From assembly GCF_900104475.1 (NCBI RefSeq), contig NZ_FNJR01000002.1, positions 372,001-436,000 on the forward strand: a DNA stretch of 64,000 nt. Direction: 5' to 3'. The translations under genes were made by a program, and so were the position numbers. This DNA is from Actinopolyspora xinjiangensis. Lineage in GTDB: Bacteria > Actinomycetota > Actinomycetes > Mycobacteriales > Pseudonocardiaceae. A model generated the notes under the pieces. It saw nothing but the letters and a program-made list of their open reading frames with translations, had not been told where the DNA came from and did no database searches. This document shows, piece after piece, positions 28,000-37,115 of the stretch (its first letter is position 1; each line of letters begins with the position of its first letter).

Positions 28000-29502
28000 A
28001 TGTCCGAAGAGGTACTGCTGGGGATCGACATCGGCACGTCCAGTTCCAAGGGGGTGCTGACCACCACCACCGGCGAGATCATCGCCAGGGCCGACCGCGC
28101 CCACCGCACGAGCTACCCGCTGCCGGGCAGGGTGGAGCACGACGCGGTGGCGGTGTGGTGGCGCGACTTCCGCGAGCTGGTCGCCGAGTTGCTGCCCGCC
28201 GCGGCGGGACGCCGGCTCGCCGGACTCGGGGTCAGCGGTATCGGCCCGGTGCTGCTGCCCGCCGACGAGACGGGGGAGCCGCTCCGCCCCGCGATCCTGT
28301 ACGGAGTGGACACCAGGGCCACCGCCGAGATCGCCGAGCTGGAGGCCGAGCTCGGTGCCGAGAGGATTCTGCGGCACAGCGGCTCGGCGTTGAGCAGCCA
28401 GGCGGTGGGGCCCAAGATCCGCTGGTTGGCCAACCACGAGCCCGAGACCTACCGGCGCACCGCGAAGCTGCTGATGTGCGGTTCCTACCTGGTGCACCGG
28501 CTCACCGGTCGTTACGTGCTGGACCACCACTCGGCCAGCCAGTGCGACCCGATCTACGACCCCTACGGGCAGCGCTGGGCGCCGGAGTGGTCCCGCGCGG
28601 TCGCGCCCGGGCTCGAACTGCCCGAGCTGGCCTGGCCGACCGAGACGGCGGGGCGGGTCCACGCCGAGGCGGCCGTCGAGACCGGACTTCCCGAGGGGCT
28701 GCCGGTCACGGTGGGGACCGTGGATGCCTGGGCCGAGGCGTGCAGCGTCGGCGTCCGCGATCCGGGCGACGTGATGCTGATGTACGGCACCACCATGTTC
28801 TTCGTGCGGGTCGTGGAGCAGCTCCGGCCTCATCCCGCGCTGTGGGGCACGCGCGGCGTCCACCCGGACACTTACACCCAGGCCGCCGGGATGGCCACCT
28901 CCGGCGCGGTGACCGACTGGCTGCGCGGCCTGTTCGGCGGGGAGTTCTCCGAGCTGGTCGCCGCCGCCTCCGAGGTCCCCGCGGGCAGCCGGGGGCTGCT
29001 GCTGTTGCCCTACTTCGCCGGGGAGCGCACGCCCGTGTTCGACCCGGACGCGCGCGGCATGCTGTTCGGGCTGACCACCGAGCACGGGCGGGCCGAGATC
29101 TATCGCGCCGCCCTGGAGGGGATCGCCTACGGGGTGCGACACAACCTGGCGGAGATGAGCGGTGCCGAGTCCACCGAGGAGCGGATCGTGGCGGTGGGCG
29201 GTGGCACCACGGGTGGGCTGTGGACCCGGATCGTCTCCGACGTGACCGGTCGCCCGCAGTTGCTCCCCGCCGAAACGGTCGGTGCCTGCTACGGCGACGC
29301 GCTGCTGGCGGGGCTGGCCACCGGTACCGCCGTGGCTCCGAACGAGTGGAACCCGGTGGTCGATCGGGTCGAGCCGGACCCGACCAACACCGAGCGCTAC
29401 GACGAGTTCTACCGGCACTACCGGCGGCTCTACGAGAGCACCGCCGACACCGCGCACTTCCTGGCACGGCAGCAGCGTCTCGCCACCGGCTGGTCGCGCT
29501 GA
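28000..29502 (+). CDS. FGGY-family carbohydrate kinase (candidate D-ribulokinase)
   Basis: 500 aa from the ATG at 28000, with GTGGGAG upstream. The N-terminal domain has the phosphate-binding GIDIGTSSSKGV. The middle carries GVSGIGPVLLPAD and the conserved VGTVDAWAEACSVG block. The C-terminal domain has LPYFAGERTPVFDP and AVGGGTTGGLWTRIVSDVTG. Members phosphorylate ketopentoses, xylulose, glycerol or gluconate with ATP. After a D-arabinose isomerase the expected reaction is D-ribulose to D-ribulose-5-phosphate, feeding the pentose phosphate pathway. D-xylulokinase or L-fuculokinase activity remains possible. Confidence 0.9.
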   Translation: MSEEVLLGIDIGTSSSKGVLTTTTGEIIARADRAHRTSYPLPGRVEHDAVAVWWRDFRELVAELLPAAAGRRLAGLGVSGIGPVLLPADETGEPLRPAILYGVDTRATAEIAELEAELGAERILRHSGSALSSQAVGPKIRWLANHEPETYRRTAKLLMCGSYLVHRLTGRYVLDHHSASQCDPIYDPYGQRWAPEWSRAVAPGLELPELAWPTETAGRVHAEAAVETGLPEGLPVTVGTVDAWAEACSVGVRDPGDVMLMYGTTMFFVRVVEQLRPHPALWGTRGVHPDTYTQAAGMATSGAVTDWLRGLFGGEFSELVAAASEVPAGSRGLLLLPYFAGERTPVFDPDARGMLFGLTTEHGRAEIYRAALEGIAYGVRHNLAEMSGAESTEERIVAVGGGTTGGLWTRIVSDVTGRPQLLPAETVGACYGDALLAGLATGTAVAPNEWNPVVDRVEPDPTNTERYDEFYRHYRRLYESTADTAHFLARQQRLATGWSR

Positions 29503-29503
29503 G

Positions 29504-29533
29504 CCCCGGAACGCCGTCGGTGGGGTTCCGGGG
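29504..29533 (+). terminator. Hairpin after the sugar kinase gene
   Basis: CCCCGGAAC (29504-29512) pairs with GTTCCGGGG (29525-29533) around a 12-nt loop, two bases after the kinase stop codon. No U-run follows. It separates the sugar locus from the convergent rmuC. Confidence 0.6.
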
Positions 29534-29604
29534 AGCGGAAGGCTCACACCGGGAGCTGCCCCGGTGGCCTCCGGAGCCCGGCGCGCCGTGGCTCGCGCGT
29601 TCGC

Positions 29605-30624
29605 TCATTCCCGCTCGGCGCCGCCCGCACCGTCCCTGGCGGCCACCCCGTCGAGAGGGTCGGGCCCCTCGGAGGGCTCGGGGCCGTTCTCGGAACCGAC
29701 CATTCCTTCGGGGGTCCGGCGAACCTCGGCCAGCCCGGTGGTGTCGGCCAGCTCCGCCAGCGGCCCGACAGCCGCCCGGAACCGCTCCAGCGAGTCGAGC
29801 TCCCTGCGGCGCGCCGAGACGAACCGCTGCAGGTGGGTCCCGGAGAGGTTGACCGCCTCCACGGCCGACGCGGCGGCCCGCTGCGCCTCCACCGCCTGGG
29901 CTCGGATCCGCTCTATGTCGGCCGCGATGGTGCGTTCGGTCGCCGCGAACAGCGCGGCCGAGGCCAGCACCCCGAAACCGGTGGGCCCGCACAGGAACAC
30001 GCGCCTGTCCAACAGCCACCCCAGCAGCGTCGGATCGCTGTCCAGGGCGGAGACCACGGCCGCGTCGGAGGGGACGAACATGATCGCGCCGTAGATGGCG
30101 TCCGCCCAGCGCTGATAGTCCCTGCCCGCCAGCTCCTTGGCCCGGGCGCGGATGTTGCGGGCGTGCACCCGCAGCGCCTCCTCGCGCTCATCGGGGTCGT
30201 CGGTCTCCATCGCCTCGGCCCACGCGGCGAAGCTGGCCTTGGCGTCCACCGGTACGCGTCTGTCGCCGCCCACGTGGAGCACCAGGTCCGGGCGGGCCGC
30301 ACCCCCGCCGGCCAGGTCGGTCTGCTGGGTGAAGTGGACTCCCTCCCGCAGCCCCAGCGCCCTGGTGGTCCGCACCAGGCTCCGCTCGCCGAGCTCGCCC
30401 CGGCCGGTGCTGGAGGCGAAGGTCACCTCGTAGCGGCGCAGCGCGGCCTCGTTCCGCGAGGTGCGCTCCCGCTCCGCCTCCAGCATCCGCATCGCCTCGT
30501 CGGCCCGCCGTGCCGAGTCCTCCGCCCTGCGCGCGCTGTCCTCGTACAACCGCCAGATCACAAGCAGCGCCCCGGCGAACAGCAGCACCACCACGACCAG
30601 CAGGCCGACGATCACCGGTCCCAC
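29605..30624 (-). CDS. rmuC: DNA recombination protein RmuC
   Basis: 339 aa. One N-terminal membrane helix (IVGLLVVVVLLFAGALLVIW) is followed by a short Ala/Arg/Glu coiled coil (about residues 28-65). The RmuC nuclease-like domain has GRGELGERSLVRTTRALGL, ARPDLVLHVGGDRRVPVDAKA and YGAIMFVPSDAAVVSALDSD. The VDAK segment corresponds to the PD-(D/E)xK-type active site. RmuC limits DNA inversions and is thought to process aberrant structures. It is divergent from sbcD, grouping repair functions. Confidence 0.9.
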   Translation of the reverse strand: MGPVIVGLLVVVVLLFAGALLVIWRLYEDSARRAEDSARRADEAMRMLEAERERTSRNEAALRRYEVTFASSTGRGELGERSLVRTTRALGLREGVHFTQQTDLAGGGAARPDLVLHVGGDRRVPVDAKASFAAWAEAMETDDPDEREEALRVHARNIRARAKELAGRDYQRWADAIYGAIMFVPSDAAVVSALDSDPTLLGWLLDRRVFLCGPTGFGVLASAALFAATERTIAADIERIRAQAVEAQRAAASAVEAVNLSGTHLQRFVSARRRELDSLERFRAAVGPLAELADTTGLAEVRRTPEGMVGSENGPEPSEGPDPLDGVAARDGAGGAERE

Positions 30625-30758
30625 GAGCGCTCCTCACGTCGTTCGTCCGCTTCCGGGGAATCATCGCCGATGAGATCACTTCGTGTCCCGTACCGTCCGC
30701 GACACGCCGCCTCCGACGGGGTGATCGATCGGGTCCGGTGTGCCGATAGCGTGCGGCC

Positions 30759-31940
30759 ATGCGTCTGCTGCACACCTCGGACTGGCACATCGGCCGTACG
30801 TTCCACGGCCACGACCTGCTCGACGACCAGCGGTGGGTGCTCTCCGAGTTGGCCGGGATCGTGCGTGCCGAGGGCGTGGACGTCGTGCTGGTTTCCGGCG
30901 ACCTCTACGACCGTTCGGTTCCTTCCGGGGAGGCCGTGCAGACCTGCGTCGACGTCCTCGAGGAGATCCGGCGGGCAGGGGCGGAGCTCGTCGTCACGCC
31001 GGGCAACCACGACTCCCCGCAGCGGATCGGCGCGTTCTCCGGGTTCGCCGCCGCCGGTGGGCTGCATCTGCACACCAGGATCTCGACCCTGCACGAACCC
31101 ACCGTGCTCTCCGACGAGCACGGGCCGGTGGTCTTCTACGGCCTTCCCTACCTCGAACCCGACCCGGCCCGGCAGGTGCTGCGGTCCAGCGCGGCGCCGG
31201 GCGCGGCGCCCGGCGCCGTCGAGCGCGGCCACCCTGCGGTGCTCGGCGAGGCGATGAACCGGGTGCGGGCCGAGCTGGGGGCGCGCGATCCCCTCCCCAG
31301 GTCGGTGGTGCTGGCCCACGCCTTCGTGACGGGTGGGGGCAGCAGCGACTCCGAGCGCGACATCAGCGTCGGCGGGGTGGACCAGGTACCGGCCGAGGTG
31401 TTCGAGGGGGTGGACTACGTGGCGCTGGGGCACCTGCACGGTTGCCAGCGGATCACCGAGCGGATCCGCTACTCGGGCAGCCCGATGGCCTACTCGTTCT
31501 CCGAGCGGCGGCAGCGCAAGTCGGCCTGGCTGGTCGAGCTGGACGCCGAGGGGCTGGCCGGGACGCGTCGGATCGAGCTGCCCGTGCCCAGGGAATTGGC
31601 CACACTGGAGGGCACGCTCGAACAGCTGCTGCACGCCCCCGAGTACGAGTACGCCACGGACCACTACGTCTCGGCCACCGTCACCGACGAGGTCCGGCCG
31701 ATGGACGGGATGCGCCGGTTGCAGCAGCGATTCCCCAACGCCGTGCACATGGTGTGGGAACCCGCCGAGGGCGGGGCGCGCGCTCCGCTCCGCTATTCGG
31801 AGGCGGTGCGCGGTCGCGACGAGCGGCAGCTGCTGCGGGACTTCGTCTCCAACTGCCGGGGCCGGGAACCCTCCGACTCGGAGGGGGAACTGCTGGATAG
31901 GGCGCTGACCGAGGCGAACCTCGCGGAGGTGCGGCGATGA
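30759..31940 (+). CDS. sbcD: Exonuclease SbcCD subunit D
   Basis: 393 aa Mre11-type metallophosphoesterase. Active-site motifs in order are HTSDWHIGRTF, LVSGDLYDR, VTPGNHDSPQR, VLAHAF and YVALGHLHGCQ, all intact for two-metal binding. It is the nuclease subunit that, with SbcC, cuts hairpins and blocked DNA ends in an ATP-dependent way. The stop overlaps the sbcC start by four bases (ATGA at 31937-31940). Confidence 0.96.
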   Translation: MRLLHTSDWHIGRTFHGHDLLDDQRWVLSELAGIVRAEGVDVVLVSGDLYDRSVPSGEAVQTCVDVLEEIRRAGAELVVTPGNHDSPQRIGAFSGFAAAGGLHLHTRISTLHEPTVLSDEHGPVVFYGLPYLEPDPARQVLRSSAAPGAAPGAVERGHPAVLGEAMNRVRAELGARDPLPRSVVLAHAFVTGGGSSDSERDISVGGVDQVPAEVFEGVDYVALGHLHGCQRITERIRYSGSPMAYSFSERRQRKSAWLVELDAEGLAGTRRIELPVPRELATLEGTLEQLLHAPEYEYATDHYVSATVTDEVRPMDGMRRLQQRFPNAVHMVWEPAEGGARAPLRYSEAVRGRDERQLLRDFVSNCRGREPSDSEGELLDRALTEANLAEVRR

Positions 31941-34897
31941 GGCTGCATCACCTGGAGCTGTCGGCCTTCGGGCCTTTCCGGGACCGGCAGCGGGTCGATT
32001 TCGACGAGCTCGGCGCGGACGGGTTGTTCCTGCTGCACGGCGACACCGGGGCGGGAAAGACCACGGTGCTCGACGCCGTCACCTTCGCGCTGTACGGCCA
32101 CGTGCCGGGCGCCCGTGACCAGGCCAAGGCGCTGCGCTGCGACACAGCTCCGCCGGAGACGCCCACCTGGGTGGAGCTCGAGCTGACCGTGCAGGGCTGC
32201 CGGATGCGCGTGCGACGCAACCCGGAGTACGAGCGCCCCAAGAAGACCGGCAGCGGCACGACCAAGGAGAAGCCGAAGGCCTCGCTCACCTGGCTGAACG
32301 AGCCGCCGGCGGGCGAGCCCACCGAGGGGATCACCCGCCCCAACGACGTGGGCCCCACCGTGGAGCGACTGCTGGGACTGGACGTCCGGCAGTTCTGCCA
32401 CGTCGCGCTGCTGCCGCAGGGCGACTTCGCCCGCTTCCTGCGCGCGGACGCCAAGGAGCGCGCCGATCTGCTGGAGAAGCTCTTCGACACCCGGCAGTTC
32501 TCGCGGATCGAGCAGTGGTTCACCGAGCTGCGCAGGAAGCGCGGGGACGAACTGGACGGCGCACGCCGGCACGGCGAGAAGCTGCTGGCTAGGTTCTGCC
32601 AGGTGGCGGGCGAGGAACCCGGCGAGGAGCAGGACCGCGCCGAGTGGCTGGACGGTCTGGAGCGAAGCTTCGCCCGGCAGTACGAGCGGGCCCGCGCCGA
32701 GCACGAACGGCTCAGTGGGCAGCGCCGGCGCGCCGACGAAGCGCTGGCGGCACAGCGCGAACTCGCCGACAGGGTGAGCAGGGTTCGCGCCGCCAGGGCG
32801 GAACTCGACGAACTCGACTCCCGGACGGAGGAGTACCGCGCCGCCGCCGCGGAACTCGACGCGGCACGGCGCGCCGAACCGGTGGACAACACCGCCGGGG
32901 AACTGGAGAGCGGCGTCGCCCGGTTGCGCGCGGCCGAACGGGAGCTGCACGACGCCCTCGCCGACTGCCCCGAGGCGGAGCCGGGTGAAGCGGAGGGGAC
33001 CGACATCGAGACGCTGCGCGCCCGGTCGTCGCGCTACCGCGAGACGGCGGCCGTGCTGGCCGAACGGGTGGGGGAGGCCGAACAGCAGCGGCGGGACCGG
33101 GAGCGGATCGCGGAGCTGGACCGGTCCCTCGCCGCCGACCTCGCCACCGACGAGGACCTGGCGGAGCAGGAACGACGACTTCCCGAAGCCATCGAACAGG
33201 CCCTCACGGCGGTGCGGGAGGCCGAGCGGGCTCCCGAGCGGCTGGAAGTGGTGACCAGCCGGTGCGACGAACTGGATACCGCGTTGCGGGCCGCGGGCGA
33301 GCTGCCGGAGGCCGAGGCGCGCCTGGCCGCCGCGAGGGAGCGCGCACAGCGGGCGGTGGACGAACACCAGGCCGCGCGCGAACACCTGCAGGACGTGCGG
33401 GAGCGCAGGCTCGCGGGGATGGCGGCAGAACTCGCCACCCGATTGAGCGAGGGAGCCGCCTGCCCGGTGTGCGGTTCGCCTCGGCACCCGGAGCCAGCCG
33501 AGCCGCACGACTCCTCGGTCGGCGCCGAGGAGGAGCGCACGGCCCGCGAGGCCGAGGCCGAGTGCCAGCGTCGCCGGGACCGCGAACACGAGTACGTGGC
33601 GGAGGCGGAACGGGAGTGCGCCCGGCTCCGCGAACAGCTCGGCGACCGTGCCGAACACCAGCTTCGCGAGGAGTTCGACCGGCTCACGGCCGAACGCGAG
33701 GCGCTCGGCGAACTGGTCGAGCAGCAGCGCGCCCGGGCCGACCGGTTGGCCGAGTTGCGGGGACGCTCCGAGGAGCTCGGCAACAGGCGTGCCGAGCTCG
33801 ACAGGCGGGTCAACGCCGCGCGCTCCACCCGTGACTCGCTCGCGGAGGCAGTGGAGGAGCGGCAGCAGCGGCTGAGTGAGGCGCGCGGCGGGTTCGACAC
33901 GGTCGCCGCGCGCCGGGATCACCTGCTCGAACTGGCACGGCGCCTCGACCGGGCGGTCACCGCCCGAGGCGAGTACGACCGGGCTTCGGCCCACGAGACC
34001 GAGCGGCGCGAGGCGTTGGCGCGTGTGGCCACCGAGAACGGCTTCGAGACACCGGAGGCCGCGCTGCGGGCCCGGCGGGAGCGGTCCCGCCTCGACGAGC
34101 TCGCGGAGTGGCTGCGGGAGATGGACCGCCGGGACGCCGCGGCCAGGGCCACCCTTCGTGAGCTGCCGGACGTCTCACCCGACACCGAGGCGGACGTGGC
34201 CGGCGCGGCCGAGGCGGCCGAGCGGGCGCGGCGGCTGACCGACGAGGCGACCGGCGTGCTCGGTGACCTGGACAGGCGCAGTGCCCAGCTCGCGGAACTG
34301 GGACGGGAGCTGCGGCAGTCCTGGAAGGAGTTGGAACCCGCCGAGCGGGAGTTCGCCGAGCTCGACGCCCTGACCGACGTGATCAACGGGCAGGGCCAGA
34401 ACGCCCGCAGGATGACGCTGCGCTCCTACGTGCTCGCCGCCCGCCTGGAGGAGGTGGCCGAGGCCGCCACGGTGAGGCTGCGGCACATGAGCGACGGACG
34501 CTACGCGTTCGTGCACTCCGACGAGCAGGGGGCGCACGGCAAACGCGGCGGGCTGGACCTGCGCGTGGTCGACGACTACTCGGGGCTGACCCGTTCCACC
34601 AGGACGCTGTCGGGCGGTGAGTCGTTCCTCGCCTCGCTGTCCCTGGCGCTCGGGCTCGCGGACGTGGTCAGCGCCGAAGCCGGTGGTGCGATGCTCGACA
34701 CGTTGTTCATCGACGAGGGGTTCGGCACCCTCGACGGGGATACACTGGACCTGGTGATGGACGCGCTGGACGAGCTGCGCGCCGGCGGCCGCATGGTGGG
34801 ACTGGTCTCGCACGTCGACGAACTGCGGCAGCGTGTTCCGATACGCCTGCGGGTGCGCAAGTCGCGCGGCGGTTCGTCACTGGCGATCGAGTCCTGA
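31937..34897 (+). CDS. sbcC: Exonuclease SbcCD subunit C (SMC-like ATPase)
   Basis: 986 aa. The N-terminal Walker A is LHGDTGAGKTTVLDAVTFALYG. Two long Glu/Arg/Ala-rich coiled coils flank the zinc hook CPVCG at about residue 509. The C-terminal lobe has the ABC signature RTLSGGESFLASLSLAL and Walker B MLDTLFIDEGFGTLD, followed by a D-loop and the switch His in LVSHVDEL. The dimer forms the ATP-driven clamp that controls SbcD nuclease access. All expected motifs are present at normal length. Confidence 0.96.
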   Translation: MRLHHLELSAFGPFRDRQRVDFDELGADGLFLLHGDTGAGKTTVLDAVTFALYGHVPGARDQAKALRCDTAPPETPTWVELELTVQGCRMRVRRNPEYERPKKTGSGTTKEKPKASLTWLNEPPAGEPTEGITRPNDVGPTVERLLGLDVRQFCHVALLPQGDFARFLRADAKERADLLEKLFDTRQFSRIEQWFTELRRKRGDELDGARRHGEKLLARFCQVAGEEPGEEQDRAEWLDGLERSFARQYERARAEHERLSGQRRRADEALAAQRELADRVSRVRAARAELDELDSRTEEYRAAAAELDAARRAEPVDNTAGELESGVARLRAAERELHDALADCPEAEPGEAEGTDIETLRARSSRYRETAAVLAERVGEAEQQRRDRERIAELDRSLAADLATDEDLAEQERRLPEAIEQALTAVREAERAPERLEVVTSRCDELDTALRAAGELPEAEARLAAARERAQRAVDEHQAAREHLQDVRERRLAGMAAELATRLSEGAACPVCGSPRHPEPAEPHDSSVGAEEERTAREAEAECQRRRDREHEYVAEAERECARLREQLGDRAEHQLREEFDRLTAEREALGELVEQQRARADRLAELRGRSEELGNRRAELDRRVNAARSTRDSLAEAVEERQQRLSEARGGFDTVAARRDHLLELARRLDRAVTARGEYDRASAHETERREALARVATENGFETPEAALRARRERSRLDELAEWLREMDRRDAAARATLRELPDVSPDTEADVAGAAEAAERARRLTDEATGVLGDLDRRSAQLAELGRELRQSWKELEPAEREFAELDALTDVINGQGQNARRMTLRSYVLAARLEEVAEAATVRLRHMSDGRYAFVHSDEQGAHGKRGGLDLRVVDDYSGLTRSTRTLSGGESFLASLSLALGLADVVSAEAGGAMLDTLFIDEGFGTLDGDTLDLVMDALDELRAGGRMVGLVSHVDELRQRVPIRLRVRKSRGGSSLAIES

Positions 34898-35020
34898 GTG
34901 CCCGTACCGAGGCTCCCGAACCGGCTGGGGGACCGAGCCGGAACGGGTATCGGTACGCGAGTTCAACCGAGCAGCGTCGATACCGAGGCCCGGTTCCACC
35001 GGGCCGGGAAAGGTCGGTCC

Positions 35021-36367
35021 ATGTCCGAGCTGTCCAGCATGCTGGAGACCCACGATCCGGATGCCCGCCGCGAGTACATCGTGAAGACCCTGGTGGGCAC
35101 CTTCTCCGACCTGATGGAGCACAAGCCCGCCGCGTTCCGCACCAAGTTCCGCAAGATGGCGGCCTCGCCGTTCGCCTTCTACCGCGGCACGGCCTGTCTG
35201 TTCTACTCCGACGTCGCCCGCCTCAAGGACCCCTGGGCCGACGAACGCACCAGCAGGGTATGGATCCAGGGCGACCTGCACGCCGAGAACTTCGGCACCT
35301 ACATGGACGGCGAGGGCGTGCTGATCTTCGATGTCAACGACTTCGACGAGGCCTACCTCGGGCACTTCACCTGGGACCTGCAGCGGTTCGCCGCCAGCAT
35401 CGCGCTGCTCGGCTGGAGCAAGGCGTTGCCGGACGACGACATCGACGACTTCATCCGCCGCGCCACCCGCTCCTACATCGACCAGGTGCGGCGGTTCGTG
35501 GCGGGAGACAACGACTCCGCCTTCTCGCTGAACCTCGGCAACACCGACGGGCCGATCCACGAGGTGCTGCAGCAGGCCCGCCTCCGCAGCAGGGGCGGAC
35601 TGCTCGACCGGGAGACCGAGACCGAGGGCTACGACCGCAGGTTCCGCGAGGGGGTCGGGGTACGCAGGCTCGGCGACGCCGAGTACCAGCGCGTCATCGA
35701 GGCGTTCCAGCGCTACCTGACCACGATTCCGCAGGACAAGAAGATGCGCGAGATCGCCTACACCGTCAAGGACGTGGTGGGACGCAGCGGTTTCGGTATC
35801 GGCAGTGCCGGGCTGCCCGCCTACAGCGTGCTCATCGAGGGCGAGAACGAGGCGCTGGAGAACGACCTGATCCTGTCGATGAAGCAGGGCAACGTGGCCG
35901 CGCCCGCCGCGGTGGTCCCCGACGAGCGGATCCGGGACTACTTTCTGCACCACGGGCAGCGCACCGCGCTGTCCCAGCGGGCGCTGCAGGCGCACGCCGA
36001 CGCGCTGCTGGGCTACACCGAGATCGACGGCACCGGCTACGTCGTCTCCGAGGTCTCGCCCTACGTGTCCGACCTGGACTGGGGCGAACTGACCGAACCG
36101 GCCGACATCCGGCCGGTGGTCGACTACCTGGGGCGGGCCATAGCCAAGGTCCACTGCGTCTCGGACTCGGACTCGGACCAGACCCTGGTGCCGTTCCAGA
36201 CCGAGAACGCCATCTCCGAGGTGCTGGACGGCCGGGAGGAGGAGTTCGCCGACTGGCTCAGCGACTTCGCGATGAACTACGCCGACGTGGTGCGCGACGA
36301 CTACCGGCTGTTCGTGGACGCGTTCCGCAACGGCGAGATCGGTGGAGTCACCTCCACCCGCACCTGA
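35021..36367 (+). CDS. DUF2252 family protein (kinase-like fold)
   Basis: 448 aa from the ATG at 35021; the frame is open further upstream but unlike the family. It has FYRGTACLFYSDVA, the phosphotransferase-like catalytic motif WIQGDLHAENFGTY, and the metal-binding IFDVNDFDEAYLG. These resemble the HxDxxxxN and DFD motifs of aminoglycoside/choline kinase-fold enzymes. The substrate is unknown. It is monocistronic, about 120 bp after sbcC, and ends just before repeat copy C. Confidence 0.85.
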   Translation: MSELSSMLETHDPDARREYIVKTLVGTFSDLMEHKPAAFRTKFRKMAASPFAFYRGTACLFYSDVARLKDPWADERTSRVWIQGDLHAENFGTYMDGEGVLIFDVNDFDEAYLGHFTWDLQRFAASIALLGWSKALPDDDIDDFIRRATRSYIDQVRRFVAGDNDSAFSLNLGNTDGPIHEVLQQARLRSRGGLLDRETETEGYDRRFREGVGVRRLGDAEYQRVIEAFQRYLTTIPQDKKMREIAYTVKDVVGRSGFGIGSAGLPAYSVLIEGENEALENDLILSMKQGNVAAPAAVVPDERIRDYFLHHGQRTALSQRALQAHADALLGYTEIDGTGYVVSEVSPYVSDLDWGELTEPADIRPVVDYLGRAIAKVHCVSDSDSDQTLVPFQTENAISEVLDGREEEFADWLSDFAMNYADVVRDDYRLFVDAFRNGEIGGVTSTRT

Positions 36368-36405
36368 TCGTGATCGTGCTCCGCTCGGTCCGCACAGCGG
36401 TGCGG

Positions 36406-36586
36406 GTGGCGGAACCTCCGGCGGCGGTGCCGACTGCGAGGATGGTCGGGGTTCGGCCTGCGGGAGTGGGGGACACCGTGCGTCCTACGGCCCGGCGATT
36501 TCGCGAGAAATCGAAGCCCCTTCGGTGCTGCGGTGCCGCACTCCGACCACCCTCGCAGCAGGAGTGGCTGCGAGAGGTTCCGCCAC
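36406..36586. repeat. Palindromic MITE-like element, copy C (complete)
   Basis: 181 bp with perfect 13-bp terminal inverted repeats: GTGGCGGAACCTC at 36406-36418 and GAGGTTCCGCCAC at 36574-36586. Internal arms also match inversely, for example CTGCGAGGATGGTCGG on the left against CCGACCACCCTCGCAG on the right. The central hairpin CGATTTC-GCGA-GAAATCG is at 36496-36513. A further 8-bp hairpin, CTCGCAGC with GCTGCGAG, spans 36552-36574. It lies between convergent DUF2252 and ogt genes. No transposase is inside, so any mobility would need one in trans. Confidence 0.75.
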
Positions 36587-36611
36587 AGGAACCCCCTGGC
36601 GGACCAGACGG

Positions 36612-37115
36612 TTAACGTTGACCACCTTCGTGGTCGAGGAGCTGTCGCTTGAGTTCCAGCCCCCAGCGGAATCCGCCGAGCGAGCCGTCCCCGCGCAGCA
36701 CCCGGTGGCACGGTACGAACAGCCCCGCCGCGTTGTGCGAGCACGCGGTCGCGGCGGCTCGCACCGCCTCGGGGCGTCCGATCAGCGCCGCGTAGTCGCG
36801 GTAGCTGACCGTCTTGCCCGCCGGTATCTCGCGCAGCACCCGCCAGGCGTGTTCCCGGAACGGTCCGGACCGTTGGGCGACCGGCACCTCGGCCGTCGCG
36901 TCCAGTTCTCCGTCGTGGTAGCGGTGCACGGCCCGGCTCACCTCGCCCAGGTCGGCCGCCTTGCGGATCTCGTGGGGGCGCAGCGACTCCGCTATGAGCG
37001 CCAGCAGTTCGTCGGCCGCGGCGGTCCAGCCGGAGGCGAGTACTGCCCCCTGGCTGTCGACCACGACGGTGAACGGACCGAAAATTGTGTCTATTGTGGA
37101 CCATTTGGCTGTCAT
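36612..37115 (-). CDS. ogt: Methylated-DNA-protein-cysteine methyltransferase
   Basis: 167 aa from the ATG at 37115. The active site is LFVPCHRVLRGDGSLGGF with the acceptor Cys in PCHR. It is preceded by PAGKTVSYRDYAALIG and the DNA-binding helix EAVRAAATACSHN. It removes methyl groups from O6-methylguanine by suicidal transfer. The start overlaps the stop of the upstream ada/alkA-type gene by four bases, so the two repair functions are translated together. Confidence 0.94.
   Translation of the reverse strand: MTAKWSTIDTIFGPFTVVVDSQGAVLASGWTAAADELLALIAESLRPHEIRKAADLGEVSRAVHRYHDGELDATAEVPVAQRSGPFREHAWRVLREIPAGKTVSYRDYAALIGRPEAVRAAATACSHNAAGLFVPCHRVLRGDGSLGGFRWGLELKRQLLDHEGGQR

Noticed and set aside
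31793-33994. 733-codon minus-strand frame over sbcC
   Set aside because: It mirrors the coiled-coil codons of sbcC and has no independent features.
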